From positions 1 through 23,107 of the forward strand of contig DAOWEW010000141.1 in the NCBI GenBank assembly GCA_030638305.1: a stretch of 23,107 nt of DNA, in the 5' to 3' direction. A program made the position numbers and the translations under genes. Source of the DNA: Desulfobacteraceae bacterium. Lineage in GTDB: Bacteria; Desulfobacterota; Desulfobacteria; Desulfobacterales; ETH-SRB1. The notes beneath the pieces were generated by a model. The model worked only from the letters and a program-made list of their open reading frames with translations. It had not been told where the DNA came from and did no database searches. The number at the start of each line of letters is the position of its first letter. The stretch's first letter is position 1. Shown here piece by piece: positions 1 to 7,449 of the stretch.

Positions 1-430
1 ATAAATCGGAAAGGCTGTATTTGCACGGGGTGTTTTTATTTTCACGATTGGCAACACCTTCAAATGCGGAATTAAGAAATTGTTCGATAAAGTTAGCACC
101 ATTTTTTAACCAGGAATCATAATCAAAAGCAATTAAACAATGTATGCCGTTTGAGCCGTCATTTACGGAAAGCTCCACACCCGGCAACAAATAAATGTTT
201 TCCTTAAGGCTTTTCTTTTTAAGAGCTTTATATTCGCCCAAGTCAAATTTATTATGATTTGTAATCAGGCCAATTCCAACATCATTTTCCTTGAGCTGTT
301 TGATGTAATTATTTATAAACTCATTTTCATTACCATCATATTTAAATTCCTTATCAGCTCTTGTATGAAGGTGAAAATCAGCTTTCAGCCACACGCTTCC
401 GTTTTTGAAAACACTATTTTTATTTTGCAT
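1..430 (-). CDS. PHP-domain phosphoesterase, N-terminal part (TrlF-like), runs off left edge
   Basis: Reading the minus strand from the ATG at 430-428 gives 143 open codons to the window edge, so only the 5' part of the gene is present. The protein shows the PHP metal-site motifs in order: DFHLHT at about residues 19-24 (the HxH motif), LITNHN near residue 60, and PGVELSVNDG followed by IHCLI near residues 84-100. PHP domains are metal-dependent phosphoesterases. The opening, a short leader followed by GSVWLKADFHLHT, resembles proteins annotated as TrlF-family, in which the PHP domain is followed by an SMC/AAA-like ATPase. That second half would lie outside the window, so the family name is inference. 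A TAG lies two codons upstream of the ATG, which fixes the start. The gene is transcribed away from the rest of the window. Confidence 0.85.
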   Translation of the reverse strand, partial: MQNKNSVFKNGSVWLKADFHLHTRADKEFKYDGNENEFINNYIKQLKENDVGIGLITNHNKFDLGEYKALKKKSLKENIYLLPGVELSVNDGSNGIHCLIAFDYDSWLKNGANFIEQFLNSAFEGVANRENKNTPCKYSLSDL

Positions 431-747
431 ATCTACCTACTACCCTTCTGAAACATGTAGTTTTCACTACTTAGGAACGGGGCATAGAAATGGAATTTCA
501 ATTTTTATTACTATAGAATGGATCTGGAAAAGGCGCAAGAAAAGAAAAAAGCATTGCAAGAAAAGCTTGCCAGGGTTACCGAAAAGATTCGTCAGTCCGC
601 AACATCCAAAAGGCGTGCAAGCAGGTACGTCTGACTCATATAATATTCTTGAAAAGGTGAACATTATAGTATTAGAGTGAGGAGTAGCCATAAATATGAG
701 AATATATTAAATATAAAACATTTGAATAATGGGCTAAGAAGCAGAGT
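431..747. other. Gap between divergent genes, no convincing gene
   Basis: This 317-base stretch separates the minus-strand PHP gene from the frameshifted plus-strand gene. I see no RNA gene or strong terminator. One short ORF, 518-634 on the + strand, would encode a 38-residue, very Lys/Arg/Glu-rich helical peptide starting MDLEKAQEKK. It has no ribosome binding site and matches no family I know. It could be a remnant of a larger coiled-coil gene. Promoters for the two divergent genes probably lie here, but I could not pick them out. Confidence 0.3.
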
Positions 748-1121
748 ATGAGCAATGATGATCTGAAAAAAGCTAGTGCTGAAATACAAAAAGGATTGAT
801 AAATACTAAGGAAGAGATGAAATATGCTAAGAGATGGAATTTGTCGATGATTTACGTCGTACGCGTGATCATAGTCTGATAGAAAAGCCTTTCTCCTTAA
901 ATGATGAAAATATTGATTCACTATTAGCTTCAACGATAGAGTATTTATGTGATGAGATAGGAATTGAAACGCCGAATTGGACATGGAAAGTTCCATCTTG
1001 CAAAGAGCCTTGGTTTGTTTCCGGATATGATAATTTAAAAGCAATATCAATAGCAGAAAGTCCTGTGTTTTTTCGCAGAAGGAAAATATTTGTATTGGAA
1101 AATTTTCTTTCACGAGTATAA
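748..1121 (+). pseudogene. Small conserved-type hypothetical protein, broken by a one-base frameshift
   Basis: Two overlapping frames make one protein. Frame 1 starts at ATG 748 (MSNDDLKKASAEIQ...) and reads through YAKRW near 836 before running to a stop about 50 bases later. Frame 2 continues from 834 as EFVDDLRRTRDHSL, then PNWTWKVPS, CKEPWFVSG and FFRRRKIFVLENFLSRV, stopping at 1121. Adding one base at about 836-837 (TGG-AAT to TGG-GAA) joins them into about 124 residues. The C-terminal pattern (PWFVSG, a SPVFFRRR-like stretch, IFVLENFLSR) recalls a common small family of unknown function that I remember next to nucleotidyltransferase-type genes. No such partner is seen here. The break could be a true pseudogene or a sequencing error. 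Confidence 0.6.
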
Positions 1122-1160
1122 AATCTATCATAAACATTTTACGTGAACTGGAGAAAATTT

Positions 1161-1679
1161 ATGAAAAAAGACGAAGAAAAAAACAAAAAATCTTTAAAAC
1201 TTCAGGCTTCTTCTACAGATTCAAACGAAAGCGAAAATATAGACAAAGTAAGAGATATTCTTTTTGGCTCCCAGGTGAGGGATATTGGAAAAAGAACCAA
1301 TCGTCTTAAAGAAGATATGCTTAACGAGATTTCAGCGTTAAGAGATGAAACACAGAAGCATTTTGACTCGTTGGAAAGTTACATAAAAAAAGAGATGGAA
1401 GCGATGAGCGACCGGCTTTCTTCCGAGCAAGACCGGCTTAATAAAACGTCAAGAGAACTTCGTCAGGACATTTTGGACCAATCAAAAAATTTATCCGATG
1501 AAATCCGCAAGAAAAAGAAAGAAACCATAGCCGTACTTGAACAACGAACATGGGAACTGCATGAAGACAAAATTGGCCGTTCCGCTCTCGCAGAACTATT
1601 TACTGAAATGGCTATACGGTTAAGCGATGATCTTGCCCAAAAATTAAACCCTGAATCAAAGAGTTCAGGCGATGAATAA
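1161..1679 (+). CDS. Cytoplasmic coiled-coil protein, first gene of the OmpA/GTPase signalling cluster
   Basis: A 172-residue, strongly charged protein with no signal peptide or membrane segment. Residues about 38-135 have the heptad-like Leu/Ile spacing of a long coiled coil. The C-terminal part (LAELFTEMAIRL) looks like a short amphipathic end. Residues 29-37 read KVRDILFGS, nearly repeated in the next protein (KLRSLLLGS), so the two may bind the same partner. I chose ATG 1161 because GGAG at 1150-1153 sits 7 bases before it; an in-frame GTG at 1143 would add six residues and has no such site. The gene overlaps the next by 8 bases, so the two are translationally coupled. The function is unknown; a scaffold for the neighbouring OmpA-like protein or GTPase is inference. 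Confidence 0.8.
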   Translation: MKKDEEKNKKSLKLQASSTDSNESENIDKVRDILFGSQVRDIGKRTNRLKEDMLNEISALRDETQKHFDSLESYIKKEMEAMSDRLSSEQDRLNKTSRELRQDILDQSKNLSDEIRKKKKETIAVLEQRTWELHEDKIGRSALAELFTEMAIRLSDDLAQKLNPESKSSGDE

Positions 1680-3435
1680 GTCATCCGTGCCTGATAGTAA
1701 AATTGAGGATCCGGACAATATTAATTGTCCTTCCGGTGAAGAATTAGAAAAACTGCGCAGCCTGTTACTGGGCTCCGAGCAAGAACAAATTCGCCAACTG
1801 CAAGAGCGTTTGGATAATCCTGAACTTCATGCAGATGATATAGGACGGGATCTTCCCAAAGCGATTGTTATGCGGTCAAACCGGGATGATAAACTTAAAA
1901 CAGCTTTAATGCCCACAGTAGAAGGAATTGTTAAGGCCTCAGTTAAAAAGGATTATAAAATTTTTGCCGACGCTCTTTTTCCTGTCATTGGTCCGGCTAT
2001 AAGAAAAGCCATCTCTGAAACCTTTAAAAGCATAATTCAGTCTATTAATAAATCTCTTGAACAAAGCTTTTCGTGGCAAGGATTAAAATGGAGGATGGAA
2101 GCTTTCAGGACGGGAAAATCATATGCCGAAATTATTCTTTCTCACACTCTTTTATACCGGGTTGAACAGGTCTTCCTTATACACAAAGAGAGCGGGTTAT
2201 TGCTTCAAAATATAATTGCCAAGTCAGTGGTTTTTCAGGATGCGGATATGGTTTCAGGTATGTTGAAAGCTATTCAGGATTTTGTACAAGATTCATTTAG
2301 AACAAAACAAGGCGACACACTCAATACTTTAGAAGTTGGAGAGCTTACAGTCTGGATAGAACAAAGCCCGCAGGCCATGCTGGCGGCCGTTATCAGAGGA
2401 ATCGCCCCAGTGGAGCTTAGAGCGGTTTTTCAGAATGCTCTGGAAAACATTCATCTTGAGAAAAATGAAGCTTTGGAATCTTTTGCCGGTGATACCACTC
2501 CATTTGAAGCAGTAAAAAACCAGCTTAAAGACTGTCTCCGGTCTCAACTCAAAGCAAAGAAACAGAAGTCATCCTTTGTTTTATGGATATTACTATCAGT
2601 ATTTGTCGCTTTTACAGGATTTTTGACTTTTTTTCACTTTCGTGACCATCAGCGATGGACGCATTATCTGGAAAAATTGCAGCAAACACCCGGAATTGTA
2701 GTTACCTCCACCGAAAAGCATGGCGGCAAATATCATATCTCCGGGCTTCGCGATCCTCTATCCAATGATCCGTTAAAAATTCTAAAAGATGTCAAACTTG
2801 ATCCTGCCGAAGTCGTGTTCCGCCTGGAACCATACTATTCAATTTCCCCTGCATTTATGCTGAAAAGAATCGAAAATATACTTAATCCACCGGAAACCGT
2901 TCATTTTGAAATAAAAGAGGGGGTCCTTTTCTCGCGAGGTTCAGCTTCTCACCACTGGATATCTGAAACCAGGGAGCTGGCCAGGTTGATACCCTGGCCT
3001 GTGCAATACAGGGATGACAATATTGTTGATATTGAACAAAAAGAGTTTGATAAATTAAGCGAAAGGATCAATAAACAATATCTGCCGTTTAAAACTAATG
3101 CAAACCAATCTACTTTTGAACATGAGAATAAGCTGAAGGAAATAGTATCCGATATAAAAGGATTGCTGCAGTTAGCCCGGGCGCTGGATAAAAATGTTCA
3201 TATCCAAATCGCCGGTCATACAGATAGCTTTGGATCAGAGCGGGCAAACCTGAGGCTCAGCCAACAACGGGCAGATAATATTCTTTCAGATCTCATTGCA
3301 AAAGGTCTTAAAAAGGATAATTTTAGCGCAACAGGAATGGGCGAAGGCAAATCTTCAAATGAAGAAACTAAAAACGCCAATGAAAATAGCCGCTGCGTAA
3401 CTTTGCGTGTAATTATTAGTGATATTCAAGATTAA
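1672..3435 (+). CDS. OmpA-family cell-wall-binding protein with large cytoplasmic N-domain
   Basis: A 587-residue protein with an unusual layout. Residues 1-300 are hydrophilic and presumably cytoplasmic, with KLRSLLLGS at 27-35 and conserved-looking stretches such as LFPVIGPAIRKAI and LLYRVEQVFLIHKESGLLL. One membrane segment follows at about 301-324 (FVLWILLSVFVAFTGFLTFF). The region after it (about 330-450) has a BON-like alpha/beta character. The C-terminus (about 470-587) is an OmpA/MotB peptidoglycan-binding domain, with AGHTDSFGSERANLRLSQQRA and the closing GMGEGKSSN...NENSRCVTLRV. OmpA-like domains bind the peptide stem of peptidoglycan in the periplasm. The topology therefore links the wall to a cytoplasmic domain, encoded next to a small GTPase. 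The length exceeds simple OmpA or Pal proteins because of the cytoplasmic part. Confidence 0.9.
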   Translation: MNKSSVPDSKIEDPDNINCPSGEELEKLRSLLLGSEQEQIRQLQERLDNPELHADDIGRDLPKAIVMRSNRDDKLKTALMPTVEGIVKASVKKDYKIFADALFPVIGPAIRKAISETFKSIIQSINKSLEQSFSWQGLKWRMEAFRTGKSYAEIILSHTLLYRVEQVFLIHKESGLLLQNIIAKSVVFQDADMVSGMLKAIQDFVQDSFRTKQGDTLNTLEVGELTVWIEQSPQAMLAAVIRGIAPVELRAVFQNALENIHLEKNEALESFAGDTTPFEAVKNQLKDCLRSQLKAKKQKSSFVLWILLSVFVAFTGFLTFFHFRDHQRWTHYLEKLQQTPGIVVTSTEKHGGKYHISGLRDPLSNDPLKILKDVKLDPAEVVFRLEPYYSISPAFMLKRIENILNPPETVHFEIKEGVLFSRGSASHHWISETRELARLIPWPVQYRDDNIVDIEQKEFDKLSERINKQYLPFKTNANQSTFEHENKLKEIVSDIKGLLQLARALDKNVHIQIAGHTDSFGSERANLRLSQQRADNILSDLIAKGLKKDNFSATGMGEGKSSNEETKNANENSRCVTLRVIISDIQD

Positions 3436-3451
3436 AGAACGGGATATATCT

Positions 3452-3949
3452 ATGATAAAAAAAAAGATTTGTATGTTAGGTGCATTTGCCGTGGGTAAGA
3501 CCAGTCTGGTGCAACGATATGTCGCCGGAATTTTTTCTGAAAAGTATTTCACAACTATCGGGGTTAAAATTGATAAAAAAACAGTTGTTAGAAATGAACA
3601 GGTAGTTGAGCTTTTGCTTTGGGATATTTATGGAGAAGACAAATTTCAAAATGTACAAACATCCTATTTAAGGGGAGCATCGGGATATTTTTTAGTGATA
3701 GACGGTACCCGCAGAGAAACATTGGAAACAGCCCGTATATTGCAAAACAGAGCGGAAGAGGCCATCGGCAAAAAGCCCTTTGTTGTGGTTATTAACAAAT
3801 CTGACCTGAAATCGGAATGGGAAATTGATACCAATACATTAGATGAAGCATTAAGCGGCAGCATTGCTGTAATCGAAACCAGTGCTAAAACAGGCCGGTG
3901 TGTGGAGGAAATTTTCACTACTTTGACAAATAAAATGATGGAGGATTAA
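3452..3949 (+). CDS. Rab/Ras-like small GTPase
   Basis: A 165-residue stand-alone GTPase of the Ras/Rab type, which hydrolyses GTP and probably acts as a cytoplasmic switch. Motifs are all visible: P-loop GAFAVGKTS at residues 10-18, switch I TTIG at 34-37, G3 WDIYGED at 57-63, G4 NKSD near 113 and G5 TSAKTG near 141. The residue matching Ras Gln61 is Glu62. This changes the position that usually orients the attacking water, so intrinsic hydrolysis may be slow or depend on a partner. There is no C-terminal prenylation box, as expected in bacteria. ATG 3452 was chosen because homology-like sequence begins there; an upstream in-frame ATG at 3419 would overlap the OmpA gene. Its stop lies in the same frame as the next gene. 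Confidence 0.92.
   Translation: MIKKKICMLGAFAVGKTSLVQRYVAGIFSEKYFTTIGVKIDKKTVVRNEQVVELLLWDIYGEDKFQNVQTSYLRGASGYFLVIDGTRRETLETARILQNRAEEAIGKKPFVVVINKSDLKSEWEIDTNTLDEALSGSIAVIETSAKTGRCVEEIFTTLTNKMMED
3940..3944 (+). promoter_or_regulatory. Ribosome binding site pointing to an ATC start
   Basis: GGAGG sits at the very end of the GTPase gene, just before its TAA. The base spacing to ATC 3953 is 8, which is ideal, while the first ordinary start codon (TTG 4046) is about 100 bases away with no comparable site. This is the main reason for placing the cyclase-like start at 3953. Confidence 0.6.
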
Positions 3950-3952
3950 ACA

Positions 3953-4957
3953 ATCAGCCTGCCTGCTCCGATATTAGATTACCTTTATGATCTAACTGTA
4001 GAAAAGCGCAGCCCTGCCTATCTTTTTGTAGAAAAAGACGGGCGTTTGATCAAATGGGGCGGTGAATTGTCGGGCTATGGGATTAAAGATCTCTCAGAAG
4101 GAGAATCCATAGTAAATACGCTGATTTTTACAGAAGGCCTCTTTCCCTTAAACGAAAAATTTTTATTTCTTTCCTGCGTAAAAGTAGAAAACAACCGTTC
4201 CGCAGATATTCATATTTTTGCCGCTGATGAAGGGTATTGGATACTGCTGTTGGATGCATCTGCAGAAGAACGCCGTTGGACTATTCTTCAACAAAATACG
4301 AACGAATTAAGTCTGCTGCGCAGAAATCTATCTAAAAAGCGCCAACTCATTACGAGTATGGAAACAGATGAAGTTTTATTCAATTTGCAGGAAAAGGGTG
4401 AACGCCGCCACGTAACCGTTCTTTTTGCGAAAATACATGGAATTACCGCCTATAGCCGGCAGGCCGCGTCAGAATCGCTTTTTACAACCTTAGAACAATA
4501 TTTTACCGTTATGGCCCGCTCCATCATTGATGAAGGCGGGACCCTTAATGAGATAGCTGGGGATAAACTCATGGCTGTCTTCGGACTTGAGCATGCAATT
4601 GAATCGTCGTCATTGCATGCGGTTCAGGCTGCATTAACAATGTTTGATGATTTGAAAGAAATAAACCAATTAAATGTTAAACATAACCGGCCTGAATTTA
4701 ATATTGGAATAGGCATTACATCAGGACAGGTAAGCTTTGGAATTATTCGCATTAAAAAGCAAAAGATTTTCAACGCCGTTGGTGATGCGGTGCATATTGC
4801 CGCTCGCCTTGAACAAGAGGCAGGCCCTGACAAAATTTATACAGACCGAAACACATTTAAACATATCAAACAATTTCAAAAACTATTTTCTACGACTGTA
4901 TTGCGTATGCCGGGTGTCAATGAAACTTTGCAAGTCTTTTCATACGAGGTAGGCTGA
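3953..4957 (+). CDS. Class III adenylate/guanylate cyclase-like protein, degenerate catalytic site, start codon unusual
   Basis: The C-terminal part (about residues 145-334) is a class III nucleotidyl cyclase domain: HVTVLFAKIHGITAYSR, then LNEIAGDKLMAVFG, then FNAVGDAVHIAARLEQ. The first metal-binding Asp (normally LFAD) is Lys, and the Asn of the usual VNxAxR is His, so cyclase activity is doubtful. The second metal Asp (GDK) is kept. The N-terminal part (LPAPILDYLYDL, PAYLFVEKDG, then WILLLDASAEERRW) looks like a family-specific sensing or binding domain and clearly begins near 3953. No ATG, GTG or TTG exists in frame before TTG 4046. However, GGAGG at 3940-3944 lies 8 bases before an ATC at 3953, so I give that start (334 residues). 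A TTG 4046 start would give 303 residues and cut the N-domain. The stop overlaps the next ATG by one base (TGATG). Confidence 0.8.
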   Translation: MSLPAPILDYLYDLTVEKRSPAYLFVEKDGRLIKWGGELSGYGIKDLSEGESIVNTLIFTEGLFPLNEKFLFLSCVKVENNRSADIHIFAADEGYWILLLDASAEERRWTILQQNTNELSLLRRNLSKKRQLITSMETDEVLFNLQEKGERRHVTVLFAKIHGITAYSRQAASESLFTTLEQYFTVMARSIIDEGGTLNEIAGDKLMAVFGLEHAIESSSLHAVQAALTMFDDLKEINQLNVKHNRPEFNIGIGITSGQVSFGIIRIKKQKIFNAVGDAVHIAARLEQEAGPDKIYTDRNTFKHIKQFQKLFSTTVLRMPGVNETLQVFSYEVG

Positions 4958-7383
4958 TGAATGATTCTATACTGAAAAATCTTTTTAAATACTTGAATAT
5001 AGCCGTCCTGAAACGATTAAGTAATGACTCTTTTCAATTAATTGGAACTATGCCTGTCTGGTTGAAAAACCTGTATCCGGATTCTTTTGATAAAAATAAA
5101 ACAATAAACCTGGGCGAGAACTCACCTTTTCTTGAGAATTTCCTGATAGACGCCGAAGATTTCTGGAAATCGGAAACTTCCGGCAAATTATGCTCAGGCC
5201 AGTGGATTGAAGAAAGTCCTGCCGGTAAAGAGTATTTCATGGAAGCCTCCGCGCTGTTCAAAGATAAAACAAAAATATTGTTGATTGAATTGAGCAGGTA
5301 TTCCTATGAGGAAAAACAATCCATTATCCAAAAGGGCAGGGAGCTGGGGTTGGATTACCACCGTATGGATAAACTAATGAGTACATTGAAAGAAAGTGAA
5401 GCCCGGTTCAGGGATTTGTTTAAAAATTCACCGGACGCCATCTTTGTGGAAGACCTTATGGGCAATGTACTGGACGTCAATCCTGCCGCCTGCCGCCTTC
5501 ACGGCATTGAGCGTAAAAATCTGATCGGCATGAATGTCCTGGATTTGGTTCCTCCCGGTGAAAGGGAACGAGTGAGCAGCAATTTCCCGGTTAAAATTAA
5601 AGAAGAGTGGAAACATAAAGAAAGTTTTAGCCTGACGGCAGACGGCCGCTTTGTTCCTGTAGAAATCAGCGGCACACAAATAGAATACCTGGGCAAGCCG
5701 GCATTACTGTTGCAGGTGCGTGATATTACAAAGCGCAAGGAAATGGAGGATGAATTAAGAAAACACCGTGACCGCCTGGAAGAATTGGTAGACGAACGCA
5801 CCGCTAAACTTAACGCCGTTAATTTGAAACTTCGAGAAGAAATAAACGAGCGTAAGGTTGCCGAAGAGGCTCTGCGTGCGAGCAAGGACAAATACAGTAA
5901 TCTTTTCCAGAGTTCAAACGATATTATATTCATACATGACCTGGATAATAACCTTTTAGAAGTAAACCAAAAGGCCGTAGATATATTTGGTTATACAAAG
6001 GAAGAGTTTTTATCCCTTAAATTGATGCAGCTCAGGGGGCCGGAAACGGATGAGCAAGCCGGATATGCCGATGAGAAGATTGAAAAAGATGGTTTTGTGG
6101 TCTTTGAAACTGATTTTCTAAAGAAAAACGGCGAGCTTATTAATGCTGAAGCTTCTTCAAGTTTATTAGAAATAGGCGGAAAAAAGGTTGTACAGGCAAT
6201 TATTCGCGACATAACTGAGCGTAAACATCTTGAAGAGCAGTTGCGTCAATCACAAAAGATGGAAGCCATTGGCAGGTTAGCCGGCGGTGTCGCTCATGAT
6301 TTTAATAATTTGTTAACAGTTATCACAGGCTATAGTGGACTACTGATGTTAGACATAGCAAAAAACGATCCAATGTTTCAATTTATAAAAGAAATTAAAA
6401 ATGCCGCTTCCAGAGCCGAGTCGCTTACCAGGCAATTATTAGCCTTCAGCCGCAAGCAAATAATACAGCCCAATGTGCTTAATATCAACAATTTAATTGA
6501 AAATATGAAAAAAATGTTAAAACGGCTTATAGGGGAAAATATTGAATTAATTACTTCATTAGATCCTGAAACTGGTCATATCAAAGCCGATCCTGGGCAG
6601 ATTGAGCAAGTTATTATGAATTTAATAATCAATGCCAGCGACGCCATGCCTCAAGGCGGAAAGATTACAATCGAATTGCAAAATATGAACTTTAAAAAAT
6701 CATTTACCTGTGAAGGTTTGGCAATCAAGGCAGGTTTTTATATAATGCTTACCATAAGCGATACCGGCATTGGGATGGATAAAGAGACGCAGAACCACAT
6801 TTTTGAACCCTTTTTTACAACCAAGAAGGTGGGGAAGGGCACCGGACTGGGCTTGTCCACCGTTTACGGAATTGTTCAGCAAAACGACGGATATATGACC
6901 GTTCAAAGTGAGTTGGGGATGGGTTCTGTTATTCAAATTTATTTTCCATGCGTTAAAGAGATCGCTGATAAAAAAGAAAAAATCGCTCGTCCCCAGGATT
7001 TCCTGAGAGGTAATGAGACAATTTTAGTTGCGGAAGACGAAGACGTCGTTAGAGAGCTTGCCTGCCAGGTTTTAAGGGTTTATGGTTACAATGTATTAGA
7101 AGCGCCCCATGGCGGAAGCGCTATCCTTAAATGTGAACAACATAAAGATGACATCCATCTCATCCTTTCCGATATTGTAATGCCCGAAATGAGCGGCCCC
7201 GAATTAGTAACGCGTCTTAAGTTGTATTACCCTGAAATGAAAGTATTGTATATGTCGGGTTATACGGATGATGCGATTGTCCGGTATGGAATATTAGAGG
7301 ATAATATACAATTTATTCAGAAACCCTTCAGTCCTGTTTCATTACTTAAAAAAATCCGCACAGTTTTAGAGGCGAAAAGATAA
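4957..7383 (+). CDS. Hybrid histidine kinase, PAS-PAS-HisKA-HATPase-REC
   Basis: An 808-residue soluble sensor kinase with no membrane segment. After about 140 residues of unassigned N-terminus come PAS 1 (about 146-262, opening SEARFRDLFKNSPDAIF), a short coiled coil, PAS 2 (about 308-425), and HisKA with QSQKMEAIGRLAGGVAHDFNN, where His447 is the phosphorylated residue. The ATP-binding domain has N-box NLIINASDAM, G1 SDTGIGMD, F-box FEPFFTTK and G2 GKGTGLGLS. The C-terminal receiver (about 687-808) has acidic residues VAEDED, phospho-acceptor Asp739 in LSDIVMP, and the KPF Lys. All catalytic residues look intact. It is coupled to the cyclase-like gene by a one-base overlap, so it belongs to the same transcript. 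PAS domains suggest a cytoplasmic redox, ligand or light input, but no cofactor site could be assigned. Confidence 0.95.
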   Translation: MNDSILKNLFKYLNIAVLKRLSNDSFQLIGTMPVWLKNLYPDSFDKNKTINLGENSPFLENFLIDAEDFWKSETSGKLCSGQWIEESPAGKEYFMEASALFKDKTKILLIELSRYSYEEKQSIIQKGRELGLDYHRMDKLMSTLKESEARFRDLFKNSPDAIFVEDLMGNVLDVNPAACRLHGIERKNLIGMNVLDLVPPGERERVSSNFPVKIKEEWKHKESFSLTADGRFVPVEISGTQIEYLGKPALLLQVRDITKRKEMEDELRKHRDRLEELVDERTAKLNAVNLKLREEINERKVAEEALRASKDKYSNLFQSSNDIIFIHDLDNNLLEVNQKAVDIFGYTKEEFLSLKLMQLRGPETDEQAGYADEKIEKDGFVVFETDFLKKNGELINAEASSSLLEIGGKKVVQAIIRDITERKHLEEQLRQSQKMEAIGRLAGGVAHDFNNLLTVITGYSGLLMLDIAKNDPMFQFIKEIKNAASRAESLTRQLLAFSRKQIIQPNVLNINNLIENMKKMLKRLIGENIELITSLDPETGHIKADPGQIEQVIMNLIINASDAMPQGGKITIELQNMNFKKSFTCEGLAIKAGFYIMLTISDTGIGMDKETQNHIFEPFFTTKKVGKGTGLGLSTVYGIVQQNDGYMTVQSELGMGSVIQIYFPCVKEIADKKEKIARPQDFLRGNETILVAEDEDVVRELACQVLRVYGYNVLEAPHGGSAILKCEQHKDDIHLILSDIVMPEMSGPELVTRLKLYYPEMKVLYMSGYTDDAIVRYGILEDNIQFIQKPFSPVSLLKKIRTVLEAKR

Positions 7384-7449
7384 GACGACAATTCCATTTC
7401 CCTGTTAGGAACGTGGACACAGGAAAAATTCGCTGAAGAGGAAACGTAA

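Noticed and set aside
664..1137. A 157-codon minus-strand ORF.
   Set aside because: It is the complement of the frameshifted plus-strand gene, with no recognisable motif or ribosome binding site.
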